A DNA stretch of 7,796 bases from Micavibrio aeruginosavorus (GTDB lineage Bacteria > Pseudomonadota > Alphaproteobacteria > Micavibrionales > Micavibrionaceae), in assembly GCA_003241475.1 (NCBI GenBank), contig QFQB01000090.1, forward strand, positions 1 through 7,796. The letters run 5' to 3'. How positions within the stretch are numbered: position 1 is the stretch's first letter; each line of letters opens with the position of its first letter. Below, piece after piece: positions 1-6,644 of the stretch. The notes under the pieces were generated by a model. The model saw only the letters and a list, made by a program, of their open reading frames with translations, searched no databases and was not told where the DNA came from. Made by a program: the position numbers and the translations under genes.

Positions 1-1557
1 AGCCATGAAATCAGAACGCCTATGACGGGCGTGATGGGTATGGTGCGCATGCTACTCGATTCCAGCATCACGAAGCAGCAGCGCGATTACGTGTTGACGA
101 TTCAGGAATCAAGCGAGGCGATGATGTCGCTTTTGAACGATATTCTGGACTTCGAAAAAATACAGCGCGGCAAGATAGAATTGGAAAATATTAGCTTTGA
201 CCTGCACCGCCTGATTCAAGGCGTCGTCACCTTGATGTCCGGCCATGCCGCAGAAAAGAACATAACTTTGTCCGCCCGTATCGACGACGACCTTCCCCGC
301 TTCGTCAAAGGCGATCCGACCCGCCTGCGCCAAGTTTTGCTCAACCTTATGGGCAACGGCATTAAATTCACCACGGAAGGCAGCGTGACGCTACAGGTAA
401 AAAACCTGAATAAAAGCGAATCCGGCGCGCGTGAAACTTTCAGCATTTATTTCGGCGTGCAGGACACGGGGATCGGCATTTCGCAAGACGCGCGCAAAGA
501 CCTTTTCTCGCCTTTCGCGCAGGCGAACTCCAGCATCAGCCGCAAATTCGGCGGATCCGGCCTCGGTCTTGCCATCTCGAAGGGTTTGATTGAAACAATG
601 GGAAGCGCCATCAATATCAACAGCAAGGAAGGCGAAGGCAGCACGTTCTTCTTTACGTTGGATATGGAACGCGGCCTTGGAAATTCACAAGAACCAGCCC
701 GCAAGCCGGAAAAAGAAACATCAGACATAGCCCCTGCAACGCCGCTACATATCCTTGTCGTGGATGACAACACCATCACGCGCAAAGTCATTATGAACTT
801 TCTGCAACCCGGCGGTCACAGTATCAACACCGCCGCCAGCGCCGAAGAGGCCTTAAAGAAGATAGACCAAGATGCGTTTGATCTGGTTTTAATGGATGTA
901 CAGTTACCTGGAATGACAGGAAACGAAGCCGTCAAAATTCTGCGCGAACACAAGGACCCGGTAAAAGCCGCCATCCCTGTTATCGCCCTCACGGGCAATA
1001 CATCGCGCGAGGACATGCAACGTTATCTGGCCGACGGCATGAACGGGTTTATTCCAAAGCCCGTCGATAAAGACAAGCTGATCTCGGTTGTCAACGAGAT
1101 CGCGCACAAGACGTTCGAACGGGAAATCCGCCTGCCCGGAGAATCCGTTTCCATGCATGCATCAGTAGCACAGCCATCCGTACCGCAGCAGGCAAACAGC
1201 CCAATGCCGGACGCACAAGGCGTTTTCAATCCCGATATGTTGCAAAGCCTGAAAGACACGATCGGCTCGAAACAGCTGACCGACCTCTTGGGAGAGCTTA
1301 TCGTAAAAACCGATGAAATCCTCATGGCGATGGATGCGGCAGCAAAACTCGGCGACTATGAAACCATCGCCGCGCGCGCCCACGAACTCAAAGGCATGGC
1401 AGGCAATTTCGGCCTGACGGAAATTAGCGACCTGGCCGCGCAGGCCGAACGCAAGGCAAAGGCTTCGGAGTATGACGGCTTGAATGCGCTGGTCGGAACG
1501 CTCCCCGCCGCCAGCACGCGTGCGCAAGCGGCCCTGAAAGAATGGGCCGCGCACTAA
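1..1557 (+). CDS. Hybrid sensor histidine kinase (HisKA-HATPase-REC-HPt), 5' end cut by window
   Basis: The frame is open to base 1, and its first visible residues, SHEIRTPM, are the H-box of a HisKA domain. The phospho-acceptor His is at bases 4-6, so the ATG at 22 is not the start. In visible numbering (518 aa): dimerisation helices to about 70; HATPase_c with N-box NLMGNGIKFT (115-124), G1 DTGIGI (155-160) and G2 GGSGLGLAIS (184-193); a receiver at about 250-370 with acidic pair D255/D256, phospho-acceptor D299, T331 and K353; a Pro/Gln/Ser-rich linker; and an HPt domain with H461 in HELKGMAGNFG. This is the ArcB/BarA-type His-Asp-His phosphorelay layout, and every catalytic residue is present. 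The HPt should pass phosphate to a separate response regulator not seen here. The sensor and any membrane segments lie upstream, so the signal is unknown. Its stop is 17 bp from the convergent ndk stop, with no good terminator. Confidence 0.95.
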   Translation, partial: SHEIRTPMTGVMGMVRMLLDSSITKQQRDYVLTIQESSEAMMSLLNDILDFEKIQRGKIELENISFDLHRLIQGVVTLMSGHAAEKNITLSARIDDDLPRFVKGDPTRLRQVLLNLMGNGIKFTTEGSVTLQVKNLNKSESGARETFSIYFGVQDTGIGISQDARKDLFSPFAQANSSISRKFGGSGLGLAISKGLIETMGSAININSKEGEGSTFFFTLDMERGLGNSQEPARKPEKETSDIAPATPLHILVVDDNTITRKVIMNFLQPGGHSINTAASAEEALKKIDQDAFDLVLMDVQLPGMTGNEAVKILREHKDPVKAAIPVIALTGNTSREDMQRYLADGMNGFIPKPVDKDKLISVVNEIAHKTFEREIRLPGESVSMHASVAQPSVPQQANSPMPDAQGVFNPDMLQSLKDTIGSKQLTDLLGELIVKTDEILMAMDAAAKLGDYETIAARAHELKGMAGNFGLTEISDLAAQAERKAKASEYDGLNALVGTLPAASTRAQAALKEWAAH

Positions 1558-1574
1558 AAACTCAATATGAATGA

Positions 1575-1997
1575 TTAACCGACGATCTCTTCGTCTTTGA
1601 AGAATTGTGCGATTTCGATTTTAGCATTGTCGAGACTATCGGAGCCGTGAACGGAATTTTCGCCGATCGACAAGGCAAAGTCTTTGCGGACCGTGCCGTC
1701 CGCAGCTTCCTTCGGATTGGTCGCGCCCATGACTTCGCGGTTTTTCGCAACCGCATTCTCGCCTTCCAGAACCTGAACGACCACCGGCTCGGAAATCATG
1801 AACTCCACCAGTTCGCCGTAGAACGGGCGCTCTTTATGGACTTCGTAGAATTTCTCGGCTTGCGCGCGTGTCATCTTGATGCGGCGCTGACCGACGATGC
1901 GAAGACCCGCCTTTTCAAATTTTGCATTGATCGCGCCCGTCAGGTTGCGGCGCGTGGCATCGGGTTTGATGATGGAAAAAGTGCGTTCGATTGCCAT
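1575..1997 (-). CDS. ndk: Nucleoside diphosphate kinase
   Basis: This 140-aa protein has the usual Ndk length. It transfers the gamma-phosphate from ATP to other NDPs through a phosphohistidine, balancing cytoplasmic NTP and dNTP pools. All active-site residues known for the family are present: K11, Y51, F59, R87, T93, R104, N114 and the catalytic H117 in the NSVHGSD signature. The start at 1997 gives the standard N-terminus MAIERTFSIIKPDAT and has a GGAGA ribosome binding site 6 nt upstream. The frame stays open 21 codons further upstream, but that stretch contains the promoter candidate and does not resemble Ndk. The gene is divergent from the RelA/SpoT-like gene and convergent with the histidine kinase. 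Confidence 0.98.
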   Translation of the reverse strand: MAIERTFSIIKPDATRRNLTGAINAKFEKAGLRIVGQRRIKMTRAQAEKFYEVHKERPFYGELVEFMISEPVVVQVLEGENAVAKNREVMGATNPKEAADGTVRKDFALSIGENSVHGSDSLDNAKIEIAQFFKDEEIVG

Positions 1998-2003
1998 AAT
2001 GTG

Positions 2004-2008
2004 TCTCC
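2004..2008 (-). promoter_or_regulatory. ndk ribosome binding site
   Basis: Read on the minus strand this is GGAGA, 6 nt before the ATG at 1997. It decides the ndk start against the longer open frame, which begins at 2060. Confidence 0.75.
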
Positions 2009-2036
2009 AAAAAGGCCAAATGTCTAAAGTGGGCTC

Positions 2037-2065
2037 CTTATAACGGCGGGGTCCGCACAAGACAA
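2037..2065 (-). promoter_or_regulatory. Candidate sigma70-type promoter of ndk
   Basis: On the minus strand, TTGTCT (2065-2060) is followed after 17 nt by TATAAG (2042-2037), which matches the -10 consensus at five of six positions. Transcription would begin near 2030, giving a leader of about 33 nt that includes the GGAGA site. This is inferred from consensus and position only. Confidence 0.5.
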
Positions 2066-2096
2066 GCGCTTTATAGGTTCCGTGCGAAATTGTTGC

Positions 2097-2105
2097 TTAT
2101 CCACA
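2097..2105 (+). promoter_or_regulatory. Perfect DnaA box (TTATCCACA)
   Basis: TTATCCACA is the consensus high-affinity DnaA box. It stands alone: I found no second perfect copy in the intergenic region. It lies about 32 bp upstream of the candidate ndk -35 and about 80 bp upstream of the candidate promoter of the 2259 gene, so it could be regulatory for either. A replication origin normally has a cluster of boxes, so an origin is not supported. Confidence 0.45.
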
Positions 2106-2183
2106 GGCTTTGACCAAAAATGTGCGAAAACAGCCCAAAAACAGGAAGTATTTCGATTTTTCCGGCGACAAGATAAGTTTATT

Positions 2184-2203
2184 TCCTTGAATTGTAGCAA
2201 GGA
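2184..2203 (+). repeat. Inverted repeat over the -35 of the 2259 gene (operator-like)
   Basis: TCCTTG (2184-2189) and CAAGGA (2198-2203) are perfect 6-bp inverted arms with an 8-bp spacer. The left arm overlaps the candidate -35 hexamer at 2187-2192. This spacing and position would suit a dimeric repressor site, but no regulator is identified. Confidence 0.3.
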
Positions 2204-2216
2204 CGAGGCGTATCAT
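2187..2216 (+). promoter_or_regulatory. Candidate promoter of the RelA/SpoT-like gene
   Basis: TTGAAT (2187-2192) and TATCAT (2211-2216) are separated by 18 nt. The -10 matches consensus at five of six positions. Transcription would start near 2223, giving a leader of about 36 nt. This is the best consensus match I found upstream of this gene on the plus strand. Confidence 0.45.
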
Positions 2217-2225
2217 TCTCAAGAA

Positions 2226-2240
2226 GCATAAGAGTTATGC
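2226..2240 (+). repeat. Leader inverted repeat GCATAA-GAG-TTATGC
   Basis: These are perfect 6-bp arms around a 3-nt centre. They lie just after the predicted transcription start and 4 nt before the AAGGAA ribosome binding site. It could be an operator or a small leader hairpin near the site of translation initiation. The stem is AT-rich, so a stable RNA structure is doubtful. Confidence 0.3.
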
Positions 2241-2244
2241 GTTT

Positions 2245-2250
2245 AAGGAA
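2245..2250 (+). promoter_or_regulatory. Ribosome binding site that fixes a GTG start
   Basis: AAGGAA ends 8 nt before the GTG at 2259. An in-frame TAA at 2244-2246 closes the frame upstream, and no ATG lies in frame near the 5' end, so GTG is the supported start. Confidence 0.65.
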
Positions 2251-2258
2251 TTCCTCCC

Positions 2259-3056
2259 GTGTCATATACTGAAGTCAGTGCTGAATTTTATGCCGCAGCG
2301 AAAAAACTGCTGACGGACAGCACGTGCACTAAGCAGTTCAATGATTTGATTAGAAGCACCGAGCGCGCTTTGAATTACGCTGAATTCGCCCGCTCCACAG
2401 GCATTAAATATGCGCTGGCTTTGGCAAATGAATTAGCGATCTCTGTTGACGGCGTAAAAATGGGGCCTCCAAAACTGCCCGCACGAATTTTGGAAAAAGC
2501 CATCGGGCGCTACAAGGGCCGCGTTCACGAAGTCTCCGACGTCTGCCGCCTGCGCGTCGAGCTACCCGATGCGGACACTGTGCTTGCGCTTCGCAAACTG
2601 ATCAGTCCGCGCAACATGAACGACAAAGGAAAATCTTTCGATTTCAGTAGCGAGTTCCATGAAAACTGGGCGAAAAAAGGCATCACCCTTCTCGAATGCG
2701 AAGATACTTATGCCCATCCGACTGAAACCGGATTTATGGCGATCAACAACAAATATAAAGTCGATCTTGGCAAGGGCCGCACGCAGATGATCGAGATTCA
2801 ATTCGTGCTACGCGATATGGTTCCCATCTACGATACGACGCATGTTTATCTCGAGAACAAACGCGCCATCATCGACAATGCCAAAGCTCAAGATCGCCTA
2901 CTAAGCAAAGACGAACGCGCCCTCATAAAAGAACACGACGAAGCCGCACAAGCTTTGCACTTTGCAGGCGCGATGGAATATAGACTCTTACCTTTGCGCG
3001 CCGACAATGCCGAACACAGACATTACTTCAAGCCGCAACTGACGATGGCAGCCTGA
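2259..3056 (+). CDS. Stand-alone RelA/SpoT-like nucleotidyltransferase-fold protein, altered G-loop
   Basis: This 265-aa protein has no signal peptide or membrane segment. A helical N-terminus (1-65) precedes a region that lines up by eye with the RelA/SpoT synthetase domain. RILEKAIGRYKG (76-87) matches the basic ATP-side helix. SDVCRLRVEL (93-102) matches the strand carrying the metal-binding Asp (D94). EDTYAHPTETGFMAIN (148-163) matches the canonical DYI..P..NGY.S.H loop, with F159, A161 and N163 replacing Tyr, Ser and His. IEIQ (178-181) carries the second putative metal ligand, E179, and THVYLENKR (194-202) resembles the following helix. There is no HD hydrolase, TGS or ACT domain. It may be a divergent alarmone synthetase, a toxSAS-like enzyme that modifies another substrate, or an inactive nucleotide binder. 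No antitoxin-like gene is adjacent. The fold is a family-pattern reading; the function is unknown. Confidence 0.7.
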   Translation: MSYTEVSAEFYAAAKKLLTDSTCTKQFNDLIRSTERALNYAEFARSTGIKYALALANELAISVDGVKMGPPKLPARILEKAIGRYKGRVHEVSDVCRLRVELPDADTVLALRKLISPRNMNDKGKSFDFSSEFHENWAKKGITLLECEDTYAHPTETGFMAINNKYKVDLGKGRTQMIEIQFVLRDMVPIYDTTHVYLENKRAIIDNAKAQDRLLSKDERALIKEHDEAAQALHFAGAMEYRLLPLRADNAEHRHYFKPQLTMAA

Positions 3057-3076
3057 TATTTAAGTTTCCTTCAAAG

Positions 3077-3103
3077 AAAAACCCGCCGAAAGGCGGGTTT
3101 TTT
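3077..3103. terminator. Bidirectional rho-independent terminator
   Basis: An 11-bp stem (3077-3087 with 3092-3102) encloses a GAAA tetraloop, with GC core CCCGCC/GGCGGG. Six Ts follow on the plus strand and five on the minus strand. It sits between the convergent stops of the RelA/SpoT-like gene (3056) and alaS (3111) and should end both transcripts. Confidence 0.93.
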
Positions 3104-3110
3104 AATGCGT

Positions 3111-5816
3111 CTACTTCACCAGCTTTTTCTCGATAACGCCCACGGCATCATTGGCTGCTGCAGGATTCGGCCCGCCTGCCTGCGCCATGTCGGGACGGCC
3201 GCCGCCGCCCGATCCTCCCATGGCTTCGGCCGCCGCCTTGACCAGATCAACCGCGTTGATGCTGGCCGTCAAATCTTTGGTAACGGCAACGACGATCGAG
3301 GCCTTGCCCTCTTCCGTCGCGATCAAGACAACCACGCCCGAGCCGAGCGTCTTCGTCATGTCGTCGGCCATCGGCTTCAAATCCTTGGCCGGGAAACCGG
3401 GCAAGACTTTGGCGAGAAGTTTTACACCGCCCACATCTTTGGCGGCATCGCCGGACGCCGATTGCGCGGCATTGGCGCGGCGCTTTTCGGAGATTTGCTT
3501 TTGCAGCGTTTTGATATGCGCCGACAAGGCCTCTTCATCCTGCGGTAGCTTGGCGGAATCATCGCCCCCCAATGCTTTGAATTCAGCGCGCAACTTTTCG
3601 ATTTCAGCGTGGAGCTTTTCCAGCTTCTCGCGCGTTCCTTGCGCCTGAGCCGCTTCGTATTCCTGCACGCGCTTGCCCGTAAGCGCGGTCACGCGGCGGA
3701 TGCCGGCAGAGACGGCGCCCTCGCCGATAATCTTGAACGCGCCGATGTCGCCCGTGCGTTTGACGTGCGTGCCGCCGCAAAGTTCGACGGAATACGCGAT
3801 GTTGGAGCCGGCATGGCGCGGCGTGCCCATGGAAACCACGCGCACTTCGTCGTCATATTTCTCTCCGAACAGCGCGCGGGCGCCGGATTCGCGGGCCTCA
3901 TCCAGCGGAAGAACGCGGGTCACGACTTCGGTATCGGCTTTGATTTGCGCATTCACATCGTCTTCGATTTTACGAAGCTGTTCCTGCGTAATCTGGACCG
4001 GCTGCGAGATATCAAAGCGCGTGCGGTCAGCATCTTGCGACGATCCTTTTTGCGCGATGTGGTCGCCGAGCGTCAGACGCAGCGCTTCGTGCAGCAAGTG
4101 CGTAACCGAGTGGTTGGCCTCAATCGCGGCGCGGCGAACAGCATCGACGCGAAGTTCCACGCCTTCTTCTTTGACAATCTTTCCCTTGGCGACTTTACCG
4201 ACATGGACGAAGAGCTTGCCCAATTGCTTTTTCGTGTCCGCCACATCGAATGCGCCGCCCGCAGCGCTCAGGATTTCACCCGCATCGCCGACCTGTCCGC
4301 CCGATTCCGCGTAGAATGGCGTCTGGTTGACGATGATAAAGCCCTCTTCGCCTTCTTTGAGCTCCGATACTTCCTTGCCGTCTTTCAGCAGCGCGAGCAC
4401 CTGCCCTTCGGCAGATGTTTTCGCATAGCCAAGGAATTCCGTAGGGCCGGTTTTATTGAGAATCTCAAACCAGATTTTGGACGTTCCGGCATCGCCCGAT
4501 CCCGCCCAGCTTTTGCGGGCCAGCGTTTTCTGCGCTTCCATCGCCGATTCAAAGCCGTCCATATCGACTTCCAGACCCTTGCCGCGCAACGCATCCGCCG
4601 TCAGATCAACAGGAAAGCCGTATGTATCATAGAGCTTGAACGCGACATCGCCGGAAAGTTTTTGCCCCTCGCCCAGCGAAGCCGTTTCGTCGTCGAGCAT
4701 CCGCAGACCGCGATCCAGCGTTTTCTTGAAACGCGTTTCTTCGTTCTTGAGAGTCTCTACGATCAGCGACTGCGCACGGCCCAGTTCCGGATAGGCTTCG
4801 CCCATCATGCCCAGTAGCGTCGGAAAGAGTTTGTACATCAGCGGGTCTTGCGCGCCGAGCAAATGCGCGTGGCGCATGCCGCGGCGCATGATGCGGCGGA
4901 GCACATAGCCGCGCCCTTCGTTGGACGGCATCACGCCGTCTGCCAGAAGGAAGGAAGCGCAGCGCAAATGGTCGGCAATCACGCGGTGGCTTGGCGCCTG
5001 CGGGCCATCGGGATTGACGCCCGTCAGGTCGGCGACCTGTTCAATGAGATTGCGCAGATATTCGATATCGTAGTTGGAATATTTTCCCTGAAGCACGGCG
5101 GCCATGCGCTCCAGACCCATGCCCGTATCGATGCAAGGCTTGGGAAGCGGCGTACGGTTATAGCCGCCATTGCCGTCGGGTTCTTGTTCGAACTGCATGA
5201 AAACGAGGTTCCAGAATTCGAGGAAACGGTCGCCGTCTTCGTCTTTGCTGCCCGGAGGTCCGCCAAACAATTTATCGCCCTGATCGACGAAGATTTCCGA
5301 ACACGGGCCGCACGGGCCGGTATCGCCCATCATCCAGAAATTGTCGTTGGTCGGAATGCGGATGATTTTGCTGTCGGGAAAGCCCGCGATCTTGCGCCAC
5401 AGCGCTGCGGCCTCTTCATCCGAAGTGTGCACGGTCACAAGAAGACGATCCTGATTCATGCCGAAATTTTTCGAGATCAATTCCCATGCATAGGAAATCG
5501 CCTCTTCCTTGAAATAATCGGCGAAGGAAAAATTCCCCATCATCTCAAAGAACGTGTGGTGACGCGCCGTGTAGCCGACGTTGTCGAGATCGTTGTGCTT
5601 GCCGCCCGCGCGCACGCATTTCTGCGCGGTAGTCGCGCGGCTATAAGGGCGCTTTTCCGCACCGGTAAAGACGTTTTTGAATTGCACCATCCCGGAATTG
5701 GCGAACATCAGCGTGGGATCGTTCTGCGGGACAAGCGGCGAACTGGCCACATGGCTGTGTCCCTTGCCTTGGAAAAAATTCAAAAATTCCGAGCGGATAT
5801 CGTTTACCGTTTTCAT
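3111..5816 (-). CDS. alaS: Alanyl-tRNA synthetase
   Basis: This 901-aa cytoplasmic class II enzyme charges tRNA-Ala and clears Ser and Gly mischarges. The aminoacylation domain (about 1-460) opens with the conserved NDIRSEFLNFF and contains TGPCGPCSE (166-174). The editing domain has its zinc ligands in HSVTH (H569, H573) and CGGTH (C680, H684). A coiled-coil-like Glu/Lys/Leu/Ala segment (about 718-780) leads to the C-Ala domain, which has a Gly-rich loop (GGSGGGGRP, 867-875). All expected domains are present, and the length is slightly above E. coli's 876 aa. I chose the ATG at 5816 because it gives the family N-terminus MKTVNDIRSE. The 23-residue extension to 5885 would overlap the divergent hisN start. 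The ribosome binding site is weak, and a GTG immediately precedes the ATG, so the start could be off by one codon. Confidence 0.98.
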   Translation of the reverse strand: MKTVNDIRSEFLNFFQGKGHSHVASSPLVPQNDPTLMFANSGMVQFKNVFTGAEKRPYSRATTAQKCVRAGGKHNDLDNVGYTARHHTFFEMMGNFSFADYFKEEAISYAWELISKNFGMNQDRLLVTVHTSDEEAAALWRKIAGFPDSKIIRIPTNDNFWMMGDTGPCGPCSEIFVDQGDKLFGGPPGSKDEDGDRFLEFWNLVFMQFEQEPDGNGGYNRTPLPKPCIDTGMGLERMAAVLQGKYSNYDIEYLRNLIEQVADLTGVNPDGPQAPSHRVIADHLRCASFLLADGVMPSNEGRGYVLRRIMRRGMRHAHLLGAQDPLMYKLFPTLLGMMGEAYPELGRAQSLIVETLKNEETRFKKTLDRGLRMLDDETASLGEGQKLSGDVAFKLYDTYGFPVDLTADALRGKGLEVDMDGFESAMEAQKTLARKSWAGSGDAGTSKIWFEILNKTGPTEFLGYAKTSAEGQVLALLKDGKEVSELKEGEEGFIIVNQTPFYAESGGQVGDAGEILSAAGGAFDVADTKKQLGKLFVHVGKVAKGKIVKEEGVELRVDAVRRAAIEANHSVTHLLHEALRLTLGDHIAQKGSSQDADRTRFDISQPVQITQEQLRKIEDDVNAQIKADTEVVTRVLPLDEARESGARALFGEKYDDEVRVVSMGTPRHAGSNIAYSVELCGGTHVKRTGDIGAFKIIGEGAVSAGIRRVTALTGKRVQEYEAAQAQGTREKLEKLHAEIEKLRAEFKALGGDDSAKLPQDEEALSAHIKTLQKQISEKRRANAAQSASGDAAKDVGGVKLLAKVLPGFPAKDLKPMADDMTKTLGSGVVVLIATEEGKASIVVAVTKDLTASINAVDLVKAAAEAMGGSGGGGRPDMAQAGGPNPAAANDAVGVIEKKLVK

Positions 5817-5879
5817 CACACGACCCAATAGGCTATAAGTTTTTGTAAGATAACCATTAATTCCCGAAAAGAGCGTTTC
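5817..5879. promoter_or_regulatory. Divergent alaS/hisN control region
   Basis: These 63 AT-rich bases must hold the promoters and ribosome binding sites of both divergent genes. Weak candidates only: TTATAG/TATAGC as an alaS -10 on the minus strand, and AGAG (5870-5873) as the hisN ribosome binding site, 6 nt before its ATG. I see no convincing -35/-10 pair, and no leader peptide or T-box-like structure that would control alaS. Confidence 0.4.
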
Positions 5880-6644
5880 ATGCAAGAGCTATTGTCACTC
5901 GCGAACCATCTGGCCGATGAATCCGGCAAGGTGATAAGCCGTTATTTCCGCACGGATTTCGCCGTCGAACGCAAAGGCGATGAAAGTCCCGTGACCGTCG
6001 CGGACCGCGAGGTGGAAGCGACGCTTCGCAAAATCATCGAAGAAAAGCGCCCTGACGACGGCATCTTGGGCGAGGAATACGGCCCGAAAGAAAGCAAAAG
6101 CGGCCTGACATGGGTGCTTGATCCCATCGACGGAACAAAGTCCTTCACCGCAGGCCGTCCCTCTTTCGGCACGCTGATCGCGCTGTGTGAGGGTGATATT
6201 CCCGTGCTCGGCGTGATCGACCAGCCCATCTTGCGTGAGCGCTGGGTCGGCGATACGGAAGCGACCACATTTAACGGCAAAGCGGTTTCCACCCGCAAAT
6301 GCGCAACGCTTAAAGACGCACGGGTTGCGAGTACAAGTCCTGCGCAGTTGGCAGAGCTTCATGGCGAGCATCCGCTGTGGAAGAAAATCTATGCCGAGTG
6401 CAATTATTTCGTCTGGGGCGGCGATTGTTATTCTTACGGCTTGCTCGCCAACGGATGGCTGGACATGGTGGCCGAACAGTTCCTTGCGCCTTATGATTAC
6501 GCGGCTCTGGCGCCTATCGTGCAAGGGGCTGGCGGATGGATGGGGGATTGGAGCGGCGCGCCCCTTACCCTTAAATCCGATGGACGCACCCTTGCGATCG
6601 GCGATGCCGCACGCAAGGATGACTTCCTGAAACTCTTGTCCTAG
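5880..6644 (+). CDS. hisN: Histidinol-phosphatase, inositol-monophosphatase family
   Basis: This 254-aa protein, full length for the family, is a Mg-dependent phosphatase. HisN removes phosphate from L-histidinol phosphate, the penultimate part of histidine biosynthesis. The IMPase metal-site motifs are intact: GEE (64-66, with E65/E66), DPIDGT (81-86, with D81 and D84) and the C-terminal YDYAAL (205-210, with D206). Features typical of the HisN branch rather than SuhB or CysQ are TWVLDPIDGTKSF, GRPSFGTLIAL, GVIDQP, ERWVG and the GGDCYSYGLLANG segment (180-192). The ATG at 5880 gives the expected N-terminus; the ribosome binding site is weak. It is divergent from alaS and not in a his operon here. 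Its stop overlaps that of ompW. Substrate specificity is inferred from motif similarity; another IMPase-family substrate is possible. Confidence 0.88.
   Translation: MQELLSLANHLADESGKVISRYFRTDFAVERKGDESPVTVADREVEATLRKIIEEKRPDDGILGEEYGPKESKSGLTWVLDPIDGTKSFTAGRPSFGTLIALCEGDIPVLGVIDQPILRERWVGDTEATTFNGKAVSTRKCATLKDARVASTSPAQLAELHGEHPLWKKIYAECNYFVWGGDCYSYGLLANGWLDMVAEQFLAPYDYAALAPIVQGAGGWMGDWSGAPLTLKSDGRTLAIGDAARKDDFLKLLS

Noticed and set aside
1582..1600. GACGA-TCTCT-TCGTC as a terminator for the kinase gene
   Set aside because: The stem is short, lies inside the ndk coding sequence and is followed by only three Ts.
1605..2027. A 140-codon plus-strand open frame opposite ndk
   Set aside because: It is a shadow of ndk, covers nearly the same bases and has no recognisable motif.
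2097..2200. A chromosomal replication origin (DnaA box next to AT-rich DNA)
   Set aside because: There is only one perfect box, no cluster and no origin-linked genes such as dnaA, hemE or parAB in the window.
3609..4817. A 402-codon plus-strand open frame opposite alaS, plus another of 327 codons at 4848-5831
   Set aside because: They lie wholly antisense to an unmistakable AlaRS. The proteins are Arg/His/Phe-rich without recognisable domains, as expected when an antisense frame mirrors the codon bias of the real gene.
5817..5885. A 23-residue N-terminal extension of AlaRS
   Set aside because: It would overlap the hisN start, and the family N-terminus begins at the ATG at 5816.
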